Origin: CAZISM01 sp964541895
Lineage (GTDB): Bacteria > Zhuqueibacterota > Zhuqueibacteria > Residuimicrobiales > Residuimicrobiaceae
Assembly (NCBI GenBank): GCA_964541895.1
Contig: CAZISM010000101.1
Span: forward strand, 1 to 19,207
Length of the DNA stretch: 19,207 bases
Reading direction: 5' to 3'
Shown in pieces: positions 1 through 8,360 of this stretch (its first letter is position 1; the number at the start of each line of letters is the position of its first letter). The notes beneath the pieces are model-generated. The model was not told the origin of the DNA, ran no database searches, and saw only the letters and a list, made by a program, of their open reading frames with translations. The translations under genes and the position numbers were made by a program.

Positions 1-2091
1 GGCGAGGGTCTGGTGATGGACTATCTGTCCGACCGTGCCGTGCAACACTATTTTGACACCTTTGATCAGGCGTTTCGTACCTATCGCGGGCCCTTTCCGC
101 GCGCGTTCTATCACGATTCGTTCGAAGCCTCCGGATGCAACGGCAGTGGTGATTTCCTGCAGGAATTTCGGCGCCGCCGCGGCTATGATCTCACCGCTCA
201 TCTTGACGCGCTCTACGGCGACGGCGATGCCGAAACCGCGGGTCGCGTTCGCTGCGACTATCGCGAAACCATATCGGACCTGTTGCTGGAACGATTCACC
301 CTGCCCTGGGTGGATTGGGCTCACCGGTACAAAATGCTCACGCGCAATCAGGCCCATGGCAGTCCCGGCAATCTGCTGGATCTGTACGCCGCCGCGGATA
401 TACCCGAGACCGAAGCGTTCGGTTCCAGTCTGATGCCCATCCCGGGCCTGCGCATCGATACCACCGTATATCGGGCTTTCGGCAAGCCGGATCGCCTGGT
501 GAACAAATTTGCCAGCAGCGCGGCGCACGTCCGCGGCCGCAAACTGATCTCCTCCGAGAGCTGCACCTGGCTGGCGGAGCATTTCCAGATTTCCCTGTCG
601 CAAGTCAAGCCGGAGATCGACCGTCTGTTCATCTCCGGCGTCAACCATGTTTTTTTTCACGGCATGACCTACACGCCGCGGCAAGCGGCTTACCCGGGCT
701 GGATGTTTTATGCCTCCACCCAGTTTGACCGCTTTAACCCGTTCTGGCGCGATCTGCCCGAGCTGAACCGCTACATCGCCCGCTGCCAGTCGCTGCTGCA
801 GAGCGGCGATCCCGACCCGGATGTGCTGCTCTATTTCCCCATCCACGATCTGTGGACCAGAAAAATCACCACTCGTGAAAATCAACTGCGTTTGACCGTA
901 CACAACGCCGAGGTGTGGTTGTATCAGACGCCTTTTCACGAAACCGCCCAATGGCTGGAGAAGCAGGGCTATGTCTTTGATTATATCTCGGACCGGCAGT
1001 TGCAGGATGTCAAGGTTCGCAAGGGTGCGTTGCAGACACCGGGCTGCAACGCGCAGGTATTGCTGATCCCCGAGTGTGAATATATGCCGCCGGCCACCCT
1101 GCAAAAGATCGCCGAGCTGGCAAAGAACGGCGCCAGGATCGTTTTCGTCAACTCTCTCCCCAGGGATCTGCCCGGCCTGGGGGCCGGCGAGGCGGATCAA
1201 AGGCAGTGGCGGAATTGGCTGCGACAGCTGCCGCCGCCGAGCCAGGATCCGGCTAAAGCTCTGCAGCAAGCCGGTGTACGGCCGGAACTCCTGGCCGCGC
1301 TGGGTTTGAGCTTTGAACGGCGACGCGATCAGGATCGCTGGCTCTATTTTATCGCCAACCTGCAGGAAAAGCCGGTCACCCAACATATCGCGCTGACCCG
1401 CTCCGGCCGGTCGGTTGACTATTTTAATCCGTTGACCGGTGAAACTGCCGTGCTGGCGGTGCCGCCGGATGGCCGCATACCGGTTACGCTGCAGCCGGGA
1501 GAATCGTGCCTACTGCGTACCAGCAAAACTGCTGCGAACGGCCCGGCAAAAATTCAGTGGCAGCCGCTGGCTGGCGGGGTCACGCTCGCCGGCCCCTGGC
1601 AAGTCCGTTTTGGCAGCGGCGAACCGGCCGTGCACCCCGACACGCTGGCGATCACCGAACTGGTTTCGTGGACAGAGTGGCCGGTAAAGAACGCTGAATC
1701 CTTTTCCGGCGAAGTGGCCTACTCCTGCCAGTTCACCAAGCCGGCCATACCAGCGCGCCGCTGGCGGCTGGATCTCGGCGTCATCCGCGAATCGGCCCGC
1801 GTCAGCATTAATGGCCGTGAAATCGCTACGGTGTGGGCGCTGCCGTTCGTCTGCGAGATCGATGATGCCCATTTATCAGCGGGTGCGAACCGTTTGACCG
1901 TTCAGGTGGTCAATCTGGCTGCTAATCGCATCGCCGATATGGACCGTCGCGGCATAGCCTGGAAAATCTTTTATGATGCCAATATCGTCGGCACCAATTA
2001 TAAACCCTTCGACGCGTCAAAATGGCTGCCGCAGCCGTCCGGCTTGATCGGACCGGTTCAGCTCCTGCCGCTGGCAGCGGCTGAGAACTAG
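1..2091 (+). CDS. GH106-like alpha-L-rhamnosidase family glycoside hydrolase, 5'-truncated by window edge
   Basis: The frame is open from base 1, so the true start lies upstream; 696 codons plus a TAG stop are visible. The text resembles glycoside hydrolase family 106, whose known members remove alpha-L-rhamnose from complex plant or microbial polysaccharides. Seen: the catalytic-barrel stretch with YKMLTRNQAHGSPGNLLDLY (about bases 328-387), an IPETE segment just after it, an SSESCTW segment near 550-570, and FISGVNHVFFHGMTYTP near 628-678. The C-terminal part from about base 1580 (LAGPW...F, then a beta-rich region with RVSINGREIATVWALPF and ANRLTVQVVN) looks like the GH2-type sugar-binding jelly-roll that closes GH106 proteins. 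Any signal peptide would be on the missing N-terminus; a periplasmic or surface location is inferred from the family. A related uncharacterised GH106-like family with another substrate is possible. Followed by a 189-bp gap before the next start. Confidence 0.84.
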   Translation, partial: GEGLVMDYLSDRAVQHYFDTFDQAFRTYRGPFPRAFYHDSFEASGCNGSGDFLQEFRRRRGYDLTAHLDALYGDGDAETAGRVRCDYRETISDLLLERFTLPWVDWAHRYKMLTRNQAHGSPGNLLDLYAAADIPETEAFGSSLMPIPGLRIDTTVYRAFGKPDRLVNKFASSAAHVRGRKLISSESCTWLAEHFQISLSQVKPEIDRLFISGVNHVFFHGMTYTPRQAAYPGWMFYASTQFDRFNPFWRDLPELNRYIARCQSLLQSGDPDPDVLLYFPIHDLWTRKITTRENQLRLTVHNAEVWLYQTPFHETAQWLEKQGYVFDYISDRQLQDVKVRKGALQTPGCNAQVLLIPECEYMPPATLQKIAELAKNGARIVFVNSLPRDLPGLGAGEADQRQWRNWLRQLPPPSQDPAKALQQAGVRPELLAALGLSFERRRDQDRWLYFIANLQEKPVTQHIALTRSGRSVDYFNPLTGETAVLAVPPDGRIPVTLQPGESCLLRTSKTAANGPAKIQWQPLAGGVTLAGPWQVRFGSGEPAVHPDTLAITELVSWTEWPVKNAESFSGEVAYSCQFTKPAIPARRWRLDLGVIRESARVSINGREIATVWALPFVCEIDDAHLSAGANRLTVQVVNLAANRIADMDRRGIAWKIFYDANIVGTNYKPFDASKWLPQPSGLIGPVQLLPLAAAEN

Positions 2092-2109
2092 AACCTGAAT
2101 CGAGCCATC

Positions 2110-2137
2110 GCTGTGGCGGAAGCGTCTCGCTTTGGCG
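2110..2137. repeat. Interspersed hairpin repeat, degenerate copy (TCT loop)
   Basis: Nineteen bases after the GH106 stop lies GCTGTGGCGGAAGCG-TCT-CGCTTTGGCG. The arms GCGGAAGCG (2116-2124) and CGCTTTGGC (2128-2136) pair with one mismatch and one G-T wobble around a TCT loop. The same GCTGTGG-(C/G)GAAGCGTCTCGCTT core recurs at 16850-16876 with perfect arms, so this is a dispersed element, not a chance palindrome. No T-tract follows, so it is not a standard intrinsic terminator. The rest of 2092-2280 shows nothing I can name apart from the ribosome-binding site of the next gene. Confidence 0.7.
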
Positions 2138-2269
2138 GCTTTATGAGCGCGAGCAGACATCGCTCCATGCAGCAATGAAATAGACAACCCGTTTGACCTG
2201 TTATTATGGGTGTTGTTTTTCAAAAGCAAAAGCTGATGTTAACCAGGGATGTTGGGAACTGTCAAGTAC

Positions 2270-2276
2270 GGGAGAG
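2270..2276 (+). promoter_or_regulatory. Ribosome-binding site that fixes the alpha-2-macroglobulin start
   Basis: GGGAGAG lies 4 bases before ATG 2281 (core GGAG spaced by 6). The in-frame ATG at 2206 has no comparable site and would place 25 residues ahead of a clean MKK-type signal peptide, so 2281 is preferred. Confidence 0.75.
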
Positions 2277-2280
2277 TATC

Positions 2281-5200
2281 ATGAAAAAACTGGCTCTGTT
2301 GCTGTTTGCCATCTTTAGTTTTGGTTGGACGGCCGATCAGGTGCAAGTCCTGTCGGTCTCGCCGGCGGGCAGCGTAGGCTTTGCCGGTGATGTGAAAAGC
2401 ATCACCGTTACCTTTAATCAGCCCATGGTACCGCTCCAGGCTTCTCCGTCGGACCTGACCGAAGGGCCGCTGCAGGTGCAGCCGCCGGTCAAAGGCCGCT
2501 ATCGCTGGCAGGGCACGCGAACGCTGGCCTTTATTCCCGAGCAACCGTTGAAAATGGCCAGCCGCTATACGGTTACAATTCCGGCCGGTGTCAAGGCGGT
2601 ATCAGGCGCCGCCCTGGCCAGCCCGTACGTCTGGACCATTGAAACTCTGCGGCCGCTGCTTCTCGGTTCCCAGCCTGAACATGACGCTCAGCAAATCACC
2701 CTCGATGCGGCGATTTTCCTTCAATTCAATCAAACGATGGAACCGGCGCGGTTATCCGGCAAGATATCCGTTCGCGACGGCAAGCAATCCCTTCCTGTGC
2801 GCCTCGAACGCACCCGGCTGGAGGAGATGAGCTGGCGATTGGGCAGCGACTCGACCCGGGTGATCAAGGTTATTCCGCAGGGACTGCAAAAAGGCAGGAC
2901 CTATGCCGTGCAGATCGACAAAGGCGTTTTGGCGGCAGAGGGCGATCTCGGCCTGGAGGAGAGCAAAATGCTGGCGTTCTCTACCTTTGGTCCGCAGCAG
3001 TTCATCAATTTCAGTTCCGGCAGCGACGAAGAGGATCAGCAGATTACGCCGAACAGCGGCATTGCCTTTCATTTTGTCAATCCCGTTGCCTATCCGGAGC
3101 TGGTGAAAAAAATCCGCTTTGAACCGGCGGTGGAAATACCCGCTTTCTACAGCGAACGAACCTGGCCGGGGACCAGACTGTTGCTGGATCTGGAATTTAA
3201 ACCCGAGACCAGCTATACGTTTACCATTCCGGCCGATCTGACCGACAAGTTCGGCAATCTGTTGGGAGAGACGATAACCAGAACGTTCACCACCACCTCT
3301 TATCCGCCCCGACTTTCGCTCAATACCGGGCCCGGCGTTCTCGAAGCTTACGGCGACCGCCGCTACCCCTGCTTTTTTGTCAACACCAACGAGGTCGGCC
3401 TGCGCATGGGACTGGTGCCGGCGGACCGGCTGGTGCCGCTGCTGCTGAATCCGGATAGTCTGTATAATCTGCCTGAGCCCTTGCCGGCCAAATGGTTCAT
3501 GGTGGATCGCAGTTGGTCCATGCAGAATCCCCGCAACACAAAAACTATTCGCCCCCTGGAGATGGATTGGCTTCTGGCCGGCCGCAAGACCGGCCTGGTG
3601 CTGGTGGAGCTGGACGACCGTATGTCCGAAGAGAGTGAGCGCTACAGGCGCCTCTTTCTGCAAGTGACCAATATGGGCGTATCGGCCAAATTTTCGCCCA
3701 TGAACAATCTGATCTGGGTGACCTCGCTGAAGGATGCCACGCCGATCGTCGGCGCTAAAGTGGATATCCGTGACGATCAGAACAACAAATTGTGGAGCGG
3801 TGTTACCAACGCGCAGGGCTATGTGGAAAGCCCGGGCTGGCGCGACCTCAAGGTTGTGCAAAAGGATCGCTGGTCGTCGCCGCGGCAGTGGGTCATCGTC
3901 AGCAACGGTCTGGATGTGGCCTATACCTCCTCCGAATGGGGCACCGGCATCGAGCCCTGGCGTTTTGACATCAGCTACGAGTGGAGCCCGGAGCCGGTGA
4001 AAAAAGAGGGAGTGATGTTCACCGACCGCAACCTCTACCGTGCCGGCGAGACGGTGCACATCAAAGGGCTCATGCGTGAAAAGCGGTTCAGCGAGTGGGA
4101 GGTACCCGCCATCAAAGAGGTCCGGCTCAAGGTGAATGATTCCCGCGGCAATCTCGTCACCGTGGACACGGTGGCGGTTTCCAGCTACGGTTCCATTCAC
4201 TACGACCTGGCGCTCAATCCATCGGCGCCGCTGGGCTATTATGATGTGGTTGCAGAAAGTTTGAACACCAGCGGCGACTATTACAGTGTGATTATGAACA
4301 GTTATTTCCGCGTCGAGGCGTTCCGGCCGGCGGAATTTTCAGTAACCATGGTGCCGGAACAGGAACATGTCATCCTCGGCGACAGCGTCCGGGCCCATGT
4401 CAAGGGCGCTTATCTTTTTGGCGCCGCTATGTCAAAACAGCAGATTTCCTGGAACATGTATCTGAGCCGGCTCTGGTACACGCCGCCGGAATATGATCGT
4501 TATTTCTTTGGGCCATCGGATTGGGACGACGACAGCGGCTTTCAGGGGCTCAATCTGGGACATGGTAAAAGCGTGCTCGATGCCGACGGGCAGTTCCACC
4601 TCAAAGGCAAAGCCGACGCCATGGCGGTGGACCGGCCGCTGTCGTTGAGCCTCAGTGCCGAAGTGACCAGTCCCAACAACCAGGTCATCGGTACTTCGGC
4701 GATCATCAAGGTGCATCCGGCTGATTTTTATATCGGCCTTAAACCGGCGACGACGTTTACGCAAATCAACACCCCGTTCCATTTTGAAATGGTGACCGTC
4801 ACCCCGGACGGAAAACCCCAGCCGGCGCGAAACGTCAAAGTAAAAATCGTGCAGCGGCAATGGCATTCGGTGCGCAAAGCCGGCGTGGACGGCCGCTACG
4901 AGTGGATCAGCAAACATGTGGACACGCCGGTCGATTCCATGATGTTGACCGGACAGGAAAAACCGGTTTCAGGGCAGTTCACCGTCAAAGCAGCCGGCTA
5001 TTATCTGCTGACCGCAGAAGGGCAGGATCCCAGCGGACGGCGGACGCTGTCGGAAGTATCGTTTTATGCCGTCGGCAGCGGCTACGTGGCCTGGGAACGG
5101 GAAGATGACGATCGCATCCAGCTGGTCCCGGACGCCAGCCGCTACAAACCCGGCGAAACCGCCCGCATCATGATCAAGTCGCCGTTCGAAAAAGCCAAAG

Positions 5201-7923
5201 GACTGGTGACGCTGGAACGCGAGGGTGTGCTTTGGCAAACCGCCGTTGAATTGAACGGCAGCACGCCCACTATCGAAATTCCGATAGCGGAAAAGTACCT
5301 GCCCAATGTGTTCGTTTCCGTGATTCTGTTGCAGGGCCGAACCAGCAACTATGTTTTTTCCCAGGAAGGCGAAGACGTCGGCCGGCCGGCGTTTAAAATC
5401 GGTTACGTCAACCTGGCCGTAGATGCCGGCAGTAAACATGCCCGCATCGCGGTCAAGTCAGACAAGGAAGAATACCGTCCCGCCGAATCCGTGACCGTCA
5501 CGCTCGACGTGAAGGACTCTGAAGGTCGTCCGGTGGCAGCAGAGGTGACGCTGGCGGTGGTGGACCGCGGCATTCTAAATCTGACCAACTATGAAATGCC
5601 GGATCCGTTCGATCAGTTTTACACCATGCGCCCTTTATCCGTGCAGACCTCGGAAACCCGGTTGCACGTGGTAGAGCAGCGAAATTACGGCGAGAAAGGG
5701 GAGAAACGCGGCGGCGGTGGTGCTGAATTTGCAGACGCCAACGCCGATATCCGCAAGAATTGGAAGTCCGCGGCCTACTGGAATCCGGCGCTGATGACCG
5801 ATAGCAACGGTCATGCCCAGGTCACCTTTACGCTGCCGGACAATTTGACCAGTTTTAAAATTATGGCTGTGGCGCAGACGCTGGACGCCAAATTCGGCAA
5901 AGGCGCTAATGAATTTCGCGTCAAGCTGCCGATGCTGCTGCAGGCCTCCATGCCTCGCTTTATCCGCACCGGAGATCAGTTTGAAGCCGGCGTGGTGGTG
6001 CACAACTATACCGGCAAAAAGGGCAAAGGGGTGGTCGAGGCTGAGGTGACCGGCGTCACCTTGAAGGGACCGGCTAAAACAGAGTTTGAACTGGAGCAGG
6101 GCGAGAGCCGCGCGATTCTATTTCCGTTCGCCGCCGCGGTGGTGGGCGATGCGCGTTTTCGTTTTCGCTGCCGCATGAACGATGTGAGCGACGGTTTCGA
6201 GCGCACCATTCCGGTGCAGTCGCCCGGCACCAGAGAGAGCGTGGCGGTGTACAAACGGGTGGAGGAGAGCAGCAAGGAGCAGCTGCAGCCGCCCAAATCG
6301 GTTCATGCCGATTTAACCAAACTGGAAATCACCGCCGCCTCTTCCGCCATGTCGGAATTTTCCGGTGCGGTGGAATATCTCATGTATTATCCCTATGAAT
6401 GTCTCGAGCAACGGCTGTCCAAAGCGTTGCCGGTGATCGTCTCTGCGGATCTGGTCAAGACCTTTAATTTGCCCGTCAAAGGTGAGCAAACCTATCAAAA
6501 GATCGTCACCAGCATGCTGACCGATCTGCCCAGGTACCAGATGGAGGATGGCGGTTTCACCGCCTGGCCCAATGGTGAGCGGTCGTGGCCTTATATCAGC
6601 GCCTATGCCGCGTACGGCATGACCATGGCGAAAAAGGCCGGTTACAAGATCGATGAGGAGATGTTGACGAGCACGCTGGATTATCTGCGCTCCGTGCTTA
6701 ACGGCGATGTGTCGCGCACGTCGTACCCCTATGACGATCTCTCCTGGAAATCCACGGATGCGTTCATCCTGTATGTTCTTTCGCTGAACAACCGCACCGA
6801 TGCCGGCTATGTGGAAAGGCTGACCACACGATCGGACGACCTGCCGCTGGAAGCACAAGGCTATCTGTTGCGCACGGTGCACGTTCTGTTGACCAGGCCG
6901 AATCAGAACGCCGGGCTCTTGTCCAGTTTCAAAAAGCTGTTGCGCAAAACGGCTGGCGGAACCAATCCATTGGAAGCCCGCAAAGCCGAAATGGTGCAGG
7001 CCATGATGAACCGTCTGCGGGTATCTCCGAGCACCGCGTATTTCGAAAAAGATACCAATTCGGACATGGCCTGGATCTATCACAGCACTGTTCGCAGTAC
7101 GGCGCAGTGTCTGCAAACGCTGCTGGAGGTCGGGGCCGAGGTGCCCTCTGCCGAGCAGGTGGTCAAGTGGCTGCTGACCAGTCGCCGGGATGGTCACTGG
7201 AGCAACACGCAGGAAAATTTTTACGTGCTGCTTGCGCTCTCCACCTATTTCGAACGGTTCGAAAAAACCGAACCGCAATTCCAGGCCGAGATCAAGTTGG
7301 CCGGACAGCAGGCTTTTGAGGCGCTGTTCTCCGGACGATCCACGACGGTACAGCGCAAAGAGATCAGCCTGGCCTCCTATGGCGACAAGCTGCTGGATGT
7401 CGACATCGCAAAATCCGGGGCCGGGGCGCTGTATTACGGATTGCGCATGAGCTATTACCCTCTGCAGGTCACGGAGCCCAGAGATCAGGGGTTTGCCGTG
7501 CTCAAATCGGTGGTGCCGGTTCAGAGCGAGCTATGGCCTGACGGCGCTTATCCTGTGGGGCAAATGGTGCGCGTGACGCTGACGGTGGAGACGCCTGAAG
7601 ACCGCCACTATGTGGTGGTCGACGATCCCATACCGGCCGGCTGGGAACCGATCAACGTCAGCCTGGCTACGGTCAGCGATGCCGTGCGCATGCTCGATCA
7701 GCAGGAGGAACAGCCCTGGTGGGCCGGATTCACCCACGTTGAAAAACGCGACGATCGCGTGTTGCTCTTTGCCGATTACCTGAATGCCGGCGTGCATACC
7801 TATACTTATCTGGCGCGCATCACCAGCAAGGGCAGTTTCAGTCTGCCGCCGACCAAGGCGGAAGAGATGTATACGCCCGAAGTGTTCGGCCGCACGGTCA
7901 GCAAGGTGGTTCGGGTAAAATAG
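2281..7923 (+). CDS. Secreted bacterial alpha-2-macroglobulin with CLEQ thioester
   Basis: This 1880-aa protein belongs to the bacterial alpha-2-macroglobulins, periplasmic or surface protease traps: cleavage of a bait region triggers conformational change and covalent capture through an internal Cys-Gln thioester. Seen: signal peptide (residues 1 to about 18, MKKLALLLFAIFSFGWTA, no lipobox Cys); an N-terminal Ig-like beta domain (about 20-125) and further macroglobulin-type beta domains; VTLAVVDRGILNLTNYEMPDP (about 1090-1110), typical of the segment before the bait; a Gly/Lys/Arg-rich candidate bait (GEKGEKRGGGG, 1137-1147) followed by AYWNP (1165-1169); and CLEQ at 1374-1377 in the helical thioester domain. 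The C-terminal beta region (about 1740-1880) resembles the receptor-binding-like end domain. In E. coli the homologue sits beside pbpC; here the next gene encodes a beta-lactamase/PBP-fold serine hydrolase instead. The intact thioester motif predicts covalent trapping. Identification is firm; target proteases are unknown. Confidence 0.95.
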   Translation: MKKLALLLFAIFSFGWTADQVQVLSVSPAGSVGFAGDVKSITVTFNQPMVPLQASPSDLTEGPLQVQPPVKGRYRWQGTRTLAFIPEQPLKMASRYTVTIPAGVKAVSGAALASPYVWTIETLRPLLLGSQPEHDAQQITLDAAIFLQFNQTMEPARLSGKISVRDGKQSLPVRLERTRLEEMSWRLGSDSTRVIKVIPQGLQKGRTYAVQIDKGVLAAEGDLGLEESKMLAFSTFGPQQFINFSSGSDEEDQQITPNSGIAFHFVNPVAYPELVKKIRFEPAVEIPAFYSERTWPGTRLLLDLEFKPETSYTFTIPADLTDKFGNLLGETITRTFTTTSYPPRLSLNTGPGVLEAYGDRRYPCFFVNTNEVGLRMGLVPADRLVPLLLNPDSLYNLPEPLPAKWFMVDRSWSMQNPRNTKTIRPLEMDWLLAGRKTGLVLVELDDRMSEESERYRRLFLQVTNMGVSAKFSPMNNLIWVTSLKDATPIVGAKVDIRDDQNNKLWSGVTNAQGYVESPGWRDLKVVQKDRWSSPRQWVIVSNGLDVAYTSSEWGTGIEPWRFDISYEWSPEPVKKEGVMFTDRNLYRAGETVHIKGLMREKRFSEWEVPAIKEVRLKVNDSRGNLVTVDTVAVSSYGSIHYDLALNPSAPLGYYDVVAESLNTSGDYYSVIMNSYFRVEAFRPAEFSVTMVPEQEHVILGDSVRAHVKGAYLFGAAMSKQQISWNMYLSRLWYTPPEYDRYFFGPSDWDDDSGFQGLNLGHGKSVLDADGQFHLKGKADAMAVDRPLSLSLSAEVTSPNNQVIGTSAIIKVHPADFYIGLKPATTFTQINTPFHFEMVTVTPDGKPQPARNVKVKIVQRQWHSVRKAGVDGRYEWISKHVDTPVDSMMLTGQEKPVSGQFTVKAAGYYLLTAEGQDPSGRRTLSEVSFYAVGSGYVAWEREDDDRIQLVPDASRYKPGETARIMIKSPFEKAKGLVTLEREGVLWQTAVELNGSTPTIEIPIAEKYLPNVFVSVILLQGRTSNYVFSQEGEDVGRPAFKIGYVNLAVDAGSKHARIAVKSDKEEYRPAESVTVTLDVKDSEGRPVAAEVTLAVVDRGILNLTNYEMPDPFDQFYTMRPLSVQTSETRLHVVEQRNYGEKGEKRGGGGAEFADANADIRKNWKSAAYWNPALMTDSNGHAQVTFTLPDNLTSFKIMAVAQTLDAKFGKGANEFRVKLPMLLQASMPRFIRTGDQFEAGVVVHNYTGKKGKGVVEAEVTGVTLKGPAKTEFELEQGESRAILFPFAAAVVGDARFRFRCRMNDVSDGFERTIPVQSPGTRESVAVYKRVEESSKEQLQPPKSVHADLTKLEITAASSAMSEFSGAVEYLMYYPYECLEQRLSKALPVIVSADLVKTFNLPVKGEQTYQKIVTSMLTDLPRYQMEDGGFTAWPNGERSWPYISAYAAYGMTMAKKAGYKIDEEMLTSTLDYLRSVLNGDVSRTSYPYDDLSWKSTDAFILYVLSLNNRTDAGYVERLTTRSDDLPLEAQGYLLRTVHVLLTRPNQNAGLLSSFKKLLRKTAGGTNPLEARKAEMVQAMMNRLRVSPSTAYFEKDTNSDMAWIYHSTVRSTAQCLQTLLEVGAEVPSAEQVVKWLLTSRRDGHWSNTQENFYVLLALSTYFERFEKTEPQFQAEIKLAGQQAFEALFSGRSTTVQRKEISLASYGDKLLDVDIAKSGAGALYYGLRMSYYPLQVTEPRDQGFAVLKSVVPVQSELWPDGAYPVGQMVRVTLTVETPEDRHYVVVDDPIPAGWEPINVSLATVSDAVRMLDQQEEQPWWAGFTHVEKRDDRVLLFADYLNAGVHTYTYLARITSKGSFSLPPTKAEEMYTPEVFGRTVSKVVRVK

Positions 7924-8014
7924 CTGTTGAGAAGACAAGCATGATATCAGGTTCTGTGTTGCTTTGTATGGGTGGATTCAACCGCCCAGTTCGTTGAGGG
8001 CCGCTGTTTTTGAT

Positions 8015-8039
8015 CGCCCGGGGAATTTTTCCCCGGGCG
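8015..8039. repeat. Strong 11-bp perfect hairpin downstream of alpha-2-macroglobulin
   Basis: Arms CGCCCGGGGAA (8015-8025) and TTCCCCGGGCG (8029-8039) are exact reverse complements around a TTT loop, 91 bases after the stop codon. There is no T-run after the stem (GAACTATGG follows), so it is not a canonical Rho-independent terminator. It may still stop 3' exonucleases or act in termination. It could also be the first unit of the repeat cluster that follows. Confidence 0.65.
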
Positions 8040-8050
8040 GAACTATGGAT

Positions 8051-8064
8051 CGGGCGTATGCCCG
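8051..8064. repeat. Small hairpin CGGGC-GTAT-GCCCG
   Basis: A 5-bp perfect stem with a GTAT loop, extended by one T-A pair at 8050/8065. It is the second hairpin in the cluster. Short, but its neighbours make chance less likely. Confidence 0.45.
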
Positions 8065-8113
8065 AGATACAATATGTTTTGCCTGAACACATCATCGGGC
8101 CGCCTATTCGGGG

Positions 8114-8144
8114 CTCTGGGTTTTTTGAAATTTTTTTCCCAGGG
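8114..8144. repeat. Hairpin with T-rich loop
   Basis: CTGGG (8116-8120) pairs with CCCAG (8138-8142), extendable to 8114/8144 through a wobble pair. It encloses a T-rich segment with a central GAAA that can itself fold back. The Ts are inside the loop, unlike an intrinsic terminator. Confidence 0.45.
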
Positions 8145-8186
8145 TTGCGGCTTTTGCACTCCCGGCGGTCTGGTTTTTGGTTTATT

Positions 8187-8271
8187 GGTCGCGTAGCGAC
8201 CGTGCGAAGGTAGCCAGGCGTTTCAACGCCTGGTGCACAAAGCAAATAAAAATTCCGTCGCGTAGCGACGG
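8187..8271. repeat. Composite palindromic element: three hairpins, outer two sharing GTCGCGTAGCGAC
   Basis: Three perfect inverted repeats occur in 85 bp. The first is GGTCGC-GTA-GCGACC (8187-8201). The second has 9-bp arms CCAGGCGTT / AACGCCTGG (8214-8222 and 8225-8233). The third is CCGTCGC-GTA-GCGACGG (8255-8271). The outer two share the 13-mer GTCGCGTAGCGAC and bracket the middle one symmetrically. The order (short palindrome, longer palindrome, short palindrome) and the three-base loops resemble repetitive extragenic palindromic elements. From memory, similar composite elements are scattered in several environmental phyla; that needs a search. No transposase is nearby. Confidence 0.8.
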
Positions 8272-8360
8272 TCGAAACCGCTTCAACACTGCCGTAGGAC
8301 GAAGATCCCGTACCCTGCAATAATTGTATTGATTCAGCGTTACATTCCCGGAGCCTGCTT

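Larger units (their letters stand above)
7924..8360. other. 437-bp intergenic stretch filled with hairpins
   Basis: No convincing coding frame is present. The stretch contains five or more separate inverted repeats between 8015 and 8271 (listed individually) and ends with a Shine-Dalgarno GGAG at 8350-8353 for the next gene. AT-rich sequence around 8317-8332 could hold a promoter, but no clear -35/-10 pair is visible. Because the last hairpin ends about 90 bp before the next start, the alpha-2-macroglobulin and serine hydrolase genes are probably transcribed separately. Confidence 0.8.

Noticed and set aside
2191..2225. Promoter with TTGACC as -35 element before the alpha-2-macroglobulin gene
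   Set aside because: No acceptable -10 hexamer occurs at 16-18 bases spacing, and promoter consensus for this lineage is unknown.
2752..4200. 482-codon open frame on the minus strand inside the alpha-2-macroglobulin gene
   Set aside because: It is fully antisense to a gene with clear family motifs, rich in His/Gln/Arg as typical of GC-rich shadow frames, and has no recognisable domain or ribosome-binding site.
8015..8039. Canonical Rho-independent terminator
   Set aside because: The stem is strong, but no T-tract follows it; the Ts are in the loop.
8015..8271. CRISPR array
   Set aside because: The palindromes differ in sequence, are not regularly spaced, and have no unique spacers of constant length or cas genes nearby.
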